From Porticoccaceae bacterium (GTDB lineage: Bacteria > Pseudomonadota > Gammaproteobacteria > Pseudomonadales > Porticoccaceae): 35,116 nt of DNA. The notes beneath the pieces were generated by a model that was not told the DNA's origin, ran no database searches, and saw only the letters and a program-made list of their open reading frames with translations. The DNA is taken from the NCBI GenBank assembly GCA_028822945.1, contig JAPKCN010000003.1:1-35116 (forward strand), read 5' to 3'. Positions 16,238 to 24,339 of this stretch are shown piece by piece. Within the stretch, counting starts at the first letter, position 1. Each line of letters starts with the position of its first letter. The translations under genes and the position numbers were made by a program.

Positions 16238-16648
16238 ATGACCACACACACCGGAGGATGCCTTTGCGGGCAAGTTCGCTATGCCTTTGATGCTGAGCGA
16301 GTAGAGGGTGGCACTTGCTATTGCCGCGATTGTCAGCGCGCTACCGGCAGTCCAATGACGACCGTCACCATGGCCGCTACCGAGGCGCTAAAAATAACCG
16401 GCGAAACGCGCACCTATAGCCTACAGAGCGCGGCCGACCGCACCGTCACGCGACATTTCTGCCCGACCTGTGGCTCACAGTTATTTACCGATGCCGAGAT
16501 GGCGCCCGGCGCGCGCTTTATTAAGTGCGCCACGCTCGATAATCCATCGGCGGCCAGCATACAGGCCAACTATTGGCTGTCGGCTGCGCCCGACTGGGCA
16601 CCCGTCGACCGATCACTGACCTGTTTCGACGAAAACCCCAGTGGTTAG
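16238..16648 (+). CDS. GFA family zinc protein
   Basis: Small zinc-binding protein of the GFA / CENP-V fold (glutathione-dependent formaldehyde-activating enzyme family). The full cysteine set is present: Cys8 and Cys10 (GGCLCGQVRYAF), Cys27, Cys29, Cys32 (CYCRDCQRATGS), Cys75 and Cys78 (HFCPTCGSQLF). Length 136 is normal. GAAGGAGAG precedes the ATG. Despite the family name, most members have no proven formaldehyde activity. A broken zinc alcohol dehydrogenase lies downstream; a shared aldehyde-handling role is possible but only inference. Confidence 0.88.
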   Translation: MTTHTGGCLCGQVRYAFDAERVEGGTCYCRDCQRATGSPMTTVTMAATEALKITGETRTYSLQSAADRTVTRHFCPTCGSQLFTDAEMAPGARFIKCATLDNPSAASIQANYWLSAAPDWAPVDRSLTCFDENPSG

Positions 16649-16899
16649 TGCCAGTTTATAGACACTAAGGACGGCATCGCCGTTCTAAAGACAGGCGCAG
16701 TGGTTGCCAGAGTCTGCCGTGACGCCAAGCGCGCAGAGAGATTGCAGTGGCAATTATGCAGGTCGCAACGCCAGTTGAACAACAAAAAGACAATCTAGCA
16801 GGGAACCAAAGCGTTTGACGCTTGTCTGATAAATGTGTGGCTAACGGAGTGTCACCAGCAAAATTGTCCACCAGATCAAAGCTTAAGAGGTGTAAATCA

Positions 16900-17876
16900 A
16901 TGCAAGCTGCGGTATTCATGGGCCCGGACCAACCCTTGCGGGTTATTCAACAGCCGATACCGGTGATCGATGATCAGCAAATGTTGCTGCGGGTAAGCTT
17001 TTGTGGGATCTGTGGCACCGACCTTCACGCCACCCGCGAGGGGCCGTTTATGGTGCCCCGCAACACTGTGCTGGGGCATGAGTTTTCTGGCGAGATTTCG
17101 GCCCTGGGTGCGGGGCTAGAGGGCGGCGAGTTTGCCGTCGGCGACCGCGTGATATCACTGCCCTATATAGGCGAACAACTAATCGGTTTTGGCGATAATC
17201 CGGGCGGCTATGGCGAGTATCTGCGTGTTGGTCATGCGCTGGTATTAAAAATTCCTGAGGCTATTAGCGATCGCGATGCCGCGCTGGTCGAGCCATTGGC
17301 GGTTGGCTTGCACGCGGTCGATAAGGCCGGTAGTGTGGTGGGAAAAATTTTTTGATTGTCGGGGCTGGGCCGATTGGCTTGGCTTGCGCGCTTTGGTGTC
17401 GTCTGCGCGGTGCCCAACAGGTGTTGATTAGCGAGCGGGTGGCGGCTCGTGCGGCGATGGGCGCAACCTTCGGTTTTATTACACTGGATGGCGATGGCGA
17501 TGTAGACGCAGCGTTTAAAGCCCTCGCCGGCGGTGCTGCCGACATTCAGTTTGAGTGCGTTGGGGCACCGGGCATGTTGCAGGCTTGTATCGAGCGCGCA
17601 CCAACCGGTGGGTTAATCATGGGCGTGGGTGTATGCGATCAATCCGACCATATCGAACCGCTGGCTGCGGTGCTCAAAGAGCTGTGCATCCAGTGGGTGT
17701 TGGGCTATCAGAAGAGCGACTTCGCGCAAACCCTGGAGGCAATACTGAGTGGAGAGCTACAACCGGCGGCAATGATCACCGATGTGGTTACGCTGGCGCA
17801 ATTGCCAGCTGCATTTGAGGCGCTACGCGATCCCGTCGACCAGTGCAAGGTGTTGGTCGATTTGCGACCGCAATAG
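16900..17876 (+). pseudogene. Zinc-dependent alcohol dehydrogenase, frameshifted
   Basis: Medium-chain dehydrogenase/reductase (about 325 residues when joined) interrupted once. From ATG 16900 (AAGAGG upstream) the first frame encodes the catalytic domain with zinc ligands Cys38 (CGICGTDLH) and His60/Glu61 (GHEFSG), Glu131 (EPLAVG); it hits TGA at 17353-17355. The Rossmann domain continues in the -1 frame from 17352 (LIVGAGPIGLA) to TAG 17876. The switch lies in A5T6 (17343-17353); one more T would restore GKIFLIVGAGPIG. The four-cysteine structural zinc lobe of many family members is absent. Both halves are otherwise well conserved, so this is either a recent single-base loss, a homopolymer sequencing error, or slippage on the T run. 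Substrate unknown; threonine/butanediol/sorbitol dehydrogenase-like. Confidence 0.85.
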
Positions 17877-18119
17877 CTGCGCGCGCCGCGCTTGTCGATT
17901 GTCTGGCTGCAACGAACGCGTTACAGGGCGCACTCCGAAATGTATGCGGTGGGCGCTTGGGCCTTGCAAACTAAGTATGCCAACCTGCGCAGGTATTTGA
18001 TTGGCAGGCGAGCTGCTGGAAATCGGCATTTTAGTGATCAACACCCAATATTACCGCAGGTTAGTATTAAAAAAAGGAGCATAAATAGTACACATATCAA
18101 GAAATACTGAAATATGGGC

Positions 18120-18375
18120 TAGTCTTTGTTTAAAGATGTTGGCGACCACTTTACTTTTAACACAAATTGCCCCAACACTCAGGATGGTGAGCCGGCTGTC
18201 GACTCCGATAATTTGGATGCGCTGCTGACCTCGGTCAATACTTGCCGATAGCGAATAACCTATCGCCGTCAACACCAAAAAGCTGCTTGATCTATTTGAT
18301 AAAGTACTAGAAAAAACGCTGTCGCAGCTCTTTGGCGGGTTCCGTTTGGCAGCTGCCGGGGCCACGGTGCATTAA
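18120..18375 (+). pseudogene. Possible small decayed gene, family unknown
   Basis: An AAAAAGGAGC ribosome-binding-like sequence (18070-18079) is followed by a stop-bounded frame SLFKDVGDHFTFNTNCPN, then GEPAVDSDNLDALLTSV, ending at TAG 18249. In the +1 frame a second protein-like segment appears, VNTKKLLDLFDKVLEKTL then SQLFGGFRLAAAGATVH, to TAA 18373-18375. Bridged, they give a protein of about 85 residues with a TAG where the start would be expected (18120) and a stop at 18256. I do not recognise the family. The composition looks coding, but chance cannot be excluded. Confidence 0.3.
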
Positions 18376-18498
18376 ATTGTTGGTATGAATGGCCTCGGGT
18401 GAGGCTAGTTTATGCTTTGGCAGAACAGAGCAACGCCGGAGGTAGAGTTGCCCTTTTTGTATCCTTTCTTTGTGTTGTCGCCAATAACCCCTAACGGG

Positions 18499-19668
18499 CT
18501 ATGCACGCCACTTCTGTTGGTGTTGTTCGACAAAGTCTTGCAGTGCCGCGAGCACATTGGGGATGCACGCCTCACCAAAGCCGATGCGAAAGTAGTCTCG
18601 GTAGGCGCTTACTGCGTTGGTGTCGTTTGGATCGGTAAAGACATAAGCTGGCTTGATCGATATACCAGCACTGGCAAGCTGTATAGCCAGCTCTGCAGCC
18701 GACATTGGGCCGCTAAACTTGACGAAAGCAACCGCGCCTGCGGTCGGTCTCACCCACTGAAAAAAGTGTGCGTAGCGCTCAAAAAAGACGTCTAAAAGCT
18801 GCATGTTACGGTCGATAATAGCCAGATTTTTTGACAAGATGGCGTCACTGGCGCGCAGAGTCATCATGCTCTGCAGCTCGCTGGCACGCGCTGGACAGGC
18901 CGAGCCAAAATACAGTACGTCAATACATTGTTGCTTGAGTTTGAGGTCTTGCAGCGCCAACCAACCGATTGTCACACCGCAGGCACCCCAAGGTTTCGAC
19001 ATGGTACACAGGCTAATGCCTCGCGCATAGATATCGGCCATGGCCGGCAGGCGGGTTCTTGGATCGTGCTCGAGATGGCGGTAGACCTCATCGGACATGA
19101 TGTGCAGACTATGGCGCTCGGCCAGAGCCACGAGCTGTTGCTGAAGCGCCGGGCGCATCAGACTGCCAGCCGGGTTAGAGGGCTCGTTAATCACCAGATA
19201 GCGAGTATTGCTGCGAATCGCCGCTTTTACCTCGGCGATCTGGATCTGCCAGCCGTGTTCGGCTTTGAGCCTAATACTTGTCACCTCGGCATCGGCGAAC
19301 ACTGGTGCCTGCTGCACCGACTGGTAGCCTGGCGTAAACACAATGGCATGGTCGGCACGGGTCAAAAGGGCACAGGCGCAGGTTTGTAACGCTACCTGAC
19401 CACCGGCAAATACCAGTATATTGTCGGCACTGATCTGCTCACCGTAAAAACCCGCAATCGTAGTGCGCAGATCTAGGCTGCCGCCAGTGGGCGTATAGTC
19501 GAGGGCGTGCAGATGAAATTCGTCGAGCAGGGCATGGTCGCCGCGCGCTTCGGTCAGTTCGACTAGTTCGCGCATTGTCAGCGGTTGCGCAAACGAGTTA
19601 GAAAAACTCAGCGGTGCCCCGCGGGTAATTTTTTTGTGTTGCTTGGACCAAGGCGTTTTAGACGACAT
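18499..19668 (-). CDS. Class I/II PLP-dependent aminotransferase-fold enzyme
   Basis: Fold-type I PLP enzyme, 389 residues, cytoplasmic. Readable landmarks: YTPTGGSLDLR (59-68), Asn161 in NEPSNPAG, Asp193 and Tyr196 in SDEVYRHLE, Schiff-base Lys225 in TMSKPWGACG, and an arginine in YFRIGFGE near the end that binds the substrate carboxylate. SKPWG in place of the usual SKxFG/SKxxxxG is seen in some aminotransferases tied to unusual amino acids. It is the second gene of a minus-strand pair, 50 bp after a hydroxylysine-kinase-like gene. The pairing suggests a pathway where an amino alcohol or hydroxy amino acid is phosphorylated, then processed by this PLP enzyme; whether by transamination or lyase chemistry is unknown. 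Confidence 0.82.
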   Translation of the reverse strand: MSSKTPWSKQHKKITRGAPLSFSNSFAQPLTMRELVELTEARGDHALLDEFHLHALDYTPTGGSLDLRTTIAGFYGEQISADNILVFAGGQVALQTCACALLTRADHAIVFTPGYQSVQQAPVFADAEVTSIRLKAEHGWQIQIAEVKAAIRSNTRYLVINEPSNPAGSLMRPALQQQLVALAERHSLHIMSDEVYRHLEHDPRTRLPAMADIYARGISLCTMSKPWGACGVTIGWLALQDLKLKQQCIDVLYFGSACPARASELQSMMTLRASDAILSKNLAIIDRNMQLLDVFFERYAHFFQWVRPTAGAVAFVKFSGPMSAAELAIQLASAGISIKPAYVFTDPNDTNAVSAYRDYFRIGFGEACIPNVLAALQDFVEQHQQKWRA

Positions 19669-19718
19669 TGAACGGCTCCGCGGCAGTGTTAGCAGTTTGC
19701 AACTGGCTTGCGCTGGGG

Positions 19719-20690
19719 TTACTGAAAGATGAACTTCTCAACCTCCAACTGCTGCAAGAGTTTTTGCCCGTCTGCCAACGTGGTTAAAATATAGCTGTTG
19801 TCTGGATATTTTTTGGCTTCGTGAGACGACATTACCATGCTTGTAACCAGCCGCATGGCCGCCAGTTCATAAAGTACTGCCAGCTCGTTGTCGTGCAGCT
19901 CAAATTCGGCGCAGTATCCTTCAATAATGGCCGTGGCGGCCATTCCGATATCGGCCTCGTCGAGAAGCAGGTAGGCCAAGCCTATAGCTAACTCGTTAAC
20001 CTGACGGCTATACACCATATCACCAAAGTCGATCAACCCATGCATGTGTTTTGGATTGGCGCCGTCGATGATCAGGTTGTGTTCATTGGCATCACCGTGA
20101 ATGACCGCTTTGCGCAGTCCGCACAATTGCGGCACCACGCAGTTTTCGTAGTGGGTAAATAGTCGAGCGATGCGATCGCGGTTGTGGTTGTCGACAACAT
20201 CGTCGAGGTGTGCGCGGCAGCCGATCACATTGTCCAGATCCCACAGATAGCCTGGGCGTTCGCTGGAAGGGTGGTTAAAACCCTGCAGGCTGCGCGATAG
20301 CTGGCCGAGAAACCGTCCGGCATCGCGGTAAAGTGCTGCCGATTTCACCCCGCTGGAAAGCACCACTCCCTCTACATAACTCAAGACATAGACGCTAAAA
20401 CCATCAATTTGCGTGAGCATGTCGCCACTACGGGTTTTCACCGGCACCGGAAAACTCAACTGCGGCGCGTTGCTCGCTAGCAACTGCATTGCCTGATGCT
20501 GCATTTCCAGTAACTGGCGGTCCCAGCGGCGGTTAGCAATTTTAAATACGTACCGAGCTTGGGGGCCAGTGATCAGCGCATTTTGATCTTCAAACGACAC
20601 TAGCGGCGTTATCTGGCCCTCAATACCATAAAGTTCGCGGGCGTATTGGGCGACAGTTTCGGGCGCAAAATTGGGGACTTCGGCGATCAT
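19719..20690 (-). CDS. APH-family kinase, hydroxylysine-kinase-like
   Basis: Small-molecule kinase of the aminoglycoside phosphotransferase (APH/ChoK) fold, 323 residues. Active-site motifs: ATP-site Lys50 (YVFKIANR), catalytic loop HGDANEHN at 198-205, and the metal loop IDFGDMVYS at 220-228. The HGDAN..N and GLIDFGDM wording resembles hydroxylysine kinase (AGPHD1) and the kinase domain of the large bacterial kinase-peptidase-aminotransferase fusion proteins more than homoserine kinase or antibiotic kinases. It is first in a two-gene minus-strand operon with the PLP enzyme. Antibiotic resistance is therefore unlikely. Substrate is inferred to be a hydroxylated amino acid or amino alcohol. 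Confidence 0.8.
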   Translation of the reverse strand: MIAEVPNFAPETVAQYARELYGIEGQITPLVSFEDQNALITGPQARYVFKIANRRWDRQLLEMQHQAMQLLASNAPQLSFPVPVKTRSGDMLTQIDGFSVYVLSYVEGVVLSSGVKSAALYRDAGRFLGQLSRSLQGFNHPSSERPGYLWDLDNVIGCRAHLDDVVDNHNRDRIARLFTHYENCVVPQLCGLRKAVIHGDANEHNLIIDGANPKHMHGLIDFGDMVYSRQVNELAIGLAYLLLDEADIGMAATAIIEGYCAEFELHDNELAVLYELAAMRLVTSMVMSSHEAKKYPDNSYILTTLADGQKLLQQLEVEKFIFQ

Positions 20691-21409
20691 CTATGGCTTC
20701 CTTTTGACGTTATAGCAATGCGTTACTGACCAACGAAAATCGCGGCAATGAGTGCGCTGTTAACTCGATGGCCTTGGGGTGGTGGCGTTGACCCGGCTGG
20801 TTCCGGTCGCGGCAACACCCATGATAGATGACCGCTCGGTATTCTATAATCGACCACAATAATTATCAATTTGTGCACACTCGGGCCTACGCCCAGCAAT
20901 CGCAGCATTACCGTGCGTTTAGTTCAAAGGGTGCGCTAGTGCGCAAGACATTAACATTCCTGATCTGTGCTGCAAATCTATAGTAATCGGCGGTCGTGGC
21001 ATCGTCGTGAGACGTTATCATAATCGCCCGATATTGCCTTTAGCCACATATTTTATGTAGTATTTTACTGCCCAGAGCGCAACTCGCGCCTAAAAACTCC
21101 GAATAATAGTCTCAGAGCTGTGTTTAGATCTGTTGATAAGCGCTTTTCATAGTGCATAAGTCCAAGCCTCCGTGCCGGAATATCAACAATATTTTTGTTT
21201 TTTTACTACTGTATCGGCCCTCGGTAAAGCTAAACGGCGTGCGATGTCAGGAGCGTAGACTGACACCCTCCCGGCTGTAGATTTTCGCAGCGTAGGCCTC
21301 CTTTAAAGACTGCGCACGCGGCAGATATGCTTGCGCAACCCAAACTAACGGACACGCTAAGCCGATGACTATAGTGACCTCGAGCTGTCCGGCAGGCACA
21401 CTGGCGGTT
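20691..21409. other. Long intergenic region between kinase and DUF3187 genes
   Basis: About 700 bases between two divergent genes without a convincing gene. It contains an AT-rich part (about 20855-20880) suitable for the kinase-pair promoter, a small hairpin TGCGC-TAGT-GCGCA at 20930-20943, and AATAT-CAACA-ATATT followed by a T-rich run at about 21180-21206, which is terminator-like but has an A/T-only stem. Short open frames here do not look like proteins. Confidence 0.4.
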
Positions 21410-22411
21410 ATGCAAAAATGCCTATTAAAAGCTATTCTTGGGGGTCTTTTTAGCATGTCTGTAGGGGTGTTGGCGGAGTCTCGCTACCAGCCTTTGCAAT
21501 ATGCCGATATGAACGCTTTGAGTATGCACTTTGGCGGCCCATGGGCGAGCGCGCCGGCGGTTCTCGGGCGCGGTCAGTGGCAGTGGCAGTTGAGTAGCGA
21601 TATTGGCAACACCGTGCAGCTTGAAGGGTCGGCCGAAACCTCCGAGCAGTTACTGATCGATGCCGAGACCCAGCGGCATATGGCGATATTTGAATACGGC
21701 TTGGGTGGCGATTGGAATATCCTCCTCGCAGTGCCCTATGTGCGTCACAGCGGCGGTTCGCTGGATGGTTTTATCGACGATTTTCACAGCGCCTTGGGAT
21801 TTCCATCCGGTCCGCGCGCCCAGCGTAGCGCAGACGACTTCACTATTAGCTATAGGCGTGACGGGGCACTGCTGGTCGACATAGATCAACCGCAATGCGG
21901 TTTAGGCGATGTGTCACTGGCACTCACGCGGGATTTTTCGAGTGCGTGGGAAGATCCGTTGAGTGTTGGTTTGCGGCTCAAATTTCCCACCGGCGAGGCT
22001 GATGACTTGACCGGTTCGGGCACCTATGACGCGGCGCTCTGGGCGTCGACATCACACGCCTTGTTCGGCGATGTATCGCACTATCTGTCGCTGGCGACAG
22101 TGGTAGTCGAGGGTCGCGGCGGGCTGCTCGCAGATATGCGTAACAGCGCCTACGGCGCCGCAACGTATGGCTGGGCCTGGCGCTACAGCGACTTGCTGGA
22201 ATTTAAATTGCAGGTCGACACGCGCAGTGCTATCTACAACCACAGTCGCATGCGCGCTCTGGGCCATTCGACCGCGGCCAGTATTGGCGGCACTCTGCAC
22301 TTGCCGCGCGGCTATAAACTCGATATTGCGGTGGTCGAAGACATCGACGTAGGCACGTCGCCAGATGTAGTATTTCAGTTGGTTTTGCGGCATCGCTGGC
22401 AAGCCCGCTAG
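21410..22411 (+). CDS. DUF3187 family envelope protein
   Basis: Exported protein of the DUF3187 family, probably an outer-membrane beta-barrel of unknown role. From ATG 21410 it has a typical signal peptide (MQKCLLKAILGGLF.. to VLAES) and 333 residues; an in-frame ATG at 21365 adds 15 residues before the signal peptide and is less likely. The mature part is rich in alternating aromatic/hydrophobic strands (WQWQLSSD, FEYGLGGDWNILLAVPYV, SVGLRLKFPTGEA) and contains the characteristic FIDDFHSALGFPSGPR segment. It ends VFQLVLRHRW, like a barrel's last strand. A single gene between the kinase pair and ndk. Confidence 0.82.
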   Translation: MQKCLLKAILGGLFSMSVGVLAESRYQPLQYADMNALSMHFGGPWASAPAVLGRGQWQWQLSSDIGNTVQLEGSAETSEQLLIDAETQRHMAIFEYGLGGDWNILLAVPYVRHSGGSLDGFIDDFHSALGFPSGPRAQRSADDFTISYRRDGALLVDIDQPQCGLGDVSLALTRDFSSAWEDPLSVGLRLKFPTGEADDLTGSGTYDAALWASTSHALFGDVSHYLSLATVVVEGRGGLLADMRNSAYGAATYGWAWRYSDLLEFKLQVDTRSAIYNHSRMRALGHSTAASIGGTLHLPRGYKLDIAVVEDIDVGTSPDVVFQLVLRHRWQAR

Positions 22412-22421
22412 CGACCATTTA

Positions 22422-22433
22422 GGCACGCGTGCC
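22422..22433. repeat. Perfect 12-bp palindrome
   Basis: GGCACGCGTGCC lies 10 bases after the DUF3187 stop and 54 bases before the putative ndk -35. It could be an operator half-pair or a small hairpin; no T-tract follows. Confidence 0.35.
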
Positions 22434-22486
22434 AAGCGATGTTGGCAAAAGCTGCACATCGCGCATGGCAACTGTGCATAAAGCGG

Positions 22487-22515
22487 TTGTGGGGCGCGTC
22501 ATATAGCAGTAAAAT
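22487..22515 (+). promoter_or_regulatory. Candidate ndk promoter
   Basis: TTGTGG (22487-22492), 17-base spacer, TAAAAT (22510-22515). Placed 69 bases before the ndk ATG, it fits a sigma-70 promoter and would begin the ndk-rlmN transcript. Confidence 0.5.
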
Positions 22516-22584
22516 CCGCGACCTTTGACGTCCAATTAGATTCCTACCCAACAAGCCGCAACCGTAGATACCGGAGATTGTTTT

Positions 22585-23010
22585 ATGGCGAGTGAACAGA
22601 CCCTTTCGATTATTAAACCCGATGCCGTCGCGAAAAATGCGGTTGGACAAATTTTAAGCCGCTTCGAAGCCGCTGGTCTGCAAATTATTGCCTGTAAAAT
22701 GCAGCAATTGAGCACCGAACAGGCCGAGGGCTTTTATGCCGAGCACCGCGAGCGCCCGTTTTTTAAGGATTTGGTAGCGTTTATGACGTCGGGCCCCGTG
22801 TCGGTGCAGGTTTTGGCCGGCGACAATGCCATTACGGTAAACCGCGATCTAATGGGCGCGACCAACCCAAAAGAGGCCGGCGCCGGCACCATCCGTGCCG
22901 ACTTTGCCGAATCTATCGATGCCAATGCTGTGCACGGTTCGGATTCGGGCACCTCTGCGGCCCGCGAGATCGCCTACTTTTTTGCCGACGGCGAGATTTG
23001 TGCGCGCTGA
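22585..23010 (+). CDS. ndk: Nucleoside diphosphate kinase
   Basis: Transfers the gamma-phosphate of ATP to nucleoside diphosphates through a phospho-histidine, balancing the nucleotide pools. The 141 residues match the family. IIKPDAVAKN is at 9-18, RPFFKDLVAFMTSGPV near 57-72, and the active-site His117 sits in NAVHGSDSG. GGAG precedes the ATG. rlmN follows after 20 bases, so the two are probably one transcript. In related bacteria ndk usually comes soon after iscX; here about 9 kb separates them. Confidence 0.98.
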   Translation: MASEQTLSIIKPDAVAKNAVGQILSRFEAAGLQIIACKMQQLSTEQAEGFYAEHRERPFFKDLVAFMTSGPVSVQVLAGDNAITVNRDLMGATNPKEAGAGTIRADFAESIDANAVHGSDSGTSAAREIAYFFADGEICAR

Positions 23011-23030
23011 TAAGGAGATAATCGAGGTCT

Positions 23031-24227
23031 ATGTCCCTAGAGCCAGCAATCAGTGTAACGCCTAGCGAGATTGATAAGGTCAATCTGTTGGGGTTGTCTG
23101 CCTCGAGTCTTGGCGATCTATTTGAGCAAATGGGTGAAAAACGCTTTCGCGGCACGCAGATTTTGAAGTGGATTCATCAGATGGGGGTTTGTGATCTCGA
23201 TCAGATGACCAATATCTCCAAGCCGTTGCGGGCGCGACTGGCGGAGCTCGGCGAAGTGCGTATTCCCGAGGTTGTGAGTTGCCAAGACTCGGTTGACGGA
23301 ACCCGCAAATGGCTGATTCGCGTGGATGGCGGCAGTTGTATAGAGATGGTATATATCCCCGAGCGCGAGCGCGGCACGCTGTGTGTGTCGTCGCAGATTG
23401 GCTGTGCACTGGATTGTGCCTTTTGCGCGACCGGCAAACAGGGATTTAATCGCGATCTAACGGCCGCCGAAATTATCGGCCAAGTATGGATTGCCGCAGA
23501 CTCCTTTAATCAATTCGATGTCGCCGCGCCTCGCCGCGTCACTAATGTGGTGATGATGGGGATGGGCGAGCCACTAATGAATTTTGACAATGTTGTCGAC
23601 GCCATGAACCTGATGCTCGACGACAACGCCTATGGACTGTCGAAACGCCGGGTGACTCTGAGCACTGCCGGGGTGGTACCAGCACTTGAAAAGCTCGGCG
23701 ATGTGTCGGATGTGTCGCTGGCGATCTCACTGCATGCTCCAACTGACGAATTACGCAATCAATTGGTGCCGATCAATCGTAAGTACTCACTCGATGAGTT
23801 TGTCGCGAGCGCGCGCCGCTATCTCGAAAAAATGCCCGATAAACGACGCAAAATTACAGTTGAATACACCTTGATGGATCAGGTCAACGACCGCAGCATA
23901 CATGCAAAGCAATTGGCCGAATTACTCCGCGATCTGCCGTGTAAAATCAACTTAATACCGTTCAATCCGTTTCCTGGAACTGACTTCAAACGCGTGACCA
24001 ATACGGCACTCAATCGCTTTAGGGACATTCTCCATCGGGACGGTTACACTGTGACCGTGCGCACTACTCGGGGCGACGATATAGCCGCTGCCTGCGGTCA
24101 ACTGGCTGGTCAAGTAAACGATAAAACCCGCCGTCAGGCACGTTACAAAAAGCGACTGGAAGAACGCGAAGGAGAACATAGTCAAGCGTTGGATCGAGAG
24201 TCACGACCGATCAAAGTAATCGGTTAA
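23031..24227 (+). CDS. rlmN: Dual-specificity 23S rRNA/tRNA A2 methyltransferase RlmN
   Basis: Radical-SAM enzyme methylating C2 of A2503 in 23S rRNA and A37 of some tRNAs. The [4Fe-4S] ligands are Cys125, Cys129 and Cys132 (GCALDCAFCATGKQGF); Cys118 lies just before. GMGEPLMNFDNV and STAGVVP are the SAM-binding strands, and the methyl-accepting/resolving cysteine is in DIAAACGQLAG near residue 356. Length 398 with a lysine/arginine-rich tail. Start ATG 23031 with GAGG upstream. It needs clusters from the ISC system encoded upstream. The usual next genes pilF/pilW and rodZ are missing. Confidence 0.97.
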   Translation: MSLEPAISVTPSEIDKVNLLGLSASSLGDLFEQMGEKRFRGTQILKWIHQMGVCDLDQMTNISKPLRARLAELGEVRIPEVVSCQDSVDGTRKWLIRVDGGSCIEMVYIPERERGTLCVSSQIGCALDCAFCATGKQGFNRDLTAAEIIGQVWIAADSFNQFDVAAPRRVTNVVMMGMGEPLMNFDNVVDAMNLMLDDNAYGLSKRRVTLSTAGVVPALEKLGDVSDVSLAISLHAPTDELRNQLVPINRKYSLDEFVASARRYLEKMPDKRRKITVEYTLMDQVNDRSIHAKQLAELLRDLPCKINLIPFNPFPGTDFKRVTNTALNRFRDILHRDGYTVTVRTTRGDDIAAACGQLAGQVNDKTRRQARYKKRLEEREGEHSQALDRESRPIKVIG

Positions 24228-24262
24228 ATCCGCGCAGCGGGTTTTAATAGTATTGGCAGAGC

Positions 24263-24288
24263 CCGAGCGCTCGGCGTTATTTGCGCCG
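24263..24288 (+). repeat. Overlapping palindromes before ispG
   Basis: CCGAGCGCTCGG (24263-24274) is a perfect 12-bp palindrome, and its last bases also begin a second hairpin, CGGCG-TTATTTG-CGCCG (24272-24288). The two cannot form together, so the ispG leader could adopt alternative structures. No T-tract and no known riboswitch pattern. Confidence 0.35.
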
Positions 24289-24339
24289 ATATGGGCCCCG
24301 ACACAGATCATTGAAATAGGCAATAGCGTAGCGTAACCG

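Noticed and set aside
17892..18365. Several short frames on both strands after the alcohol dehydrogenase
   Set aside because: They overlap each other without conserved features; only the plus-strand segment from 18120 looks coding.
19719..20690. Aminoglycoside resistance kinase
   Set aside because: The fold is the same, but motif wording and the PLP-enzyme partner point to amino acid metabolism.
20723..20908. 61-residue minus-strand frame upstream of the kinase
   Set aside because: No ribosome binding site, proline-rich random composition, and it occupies the probable promoter region.
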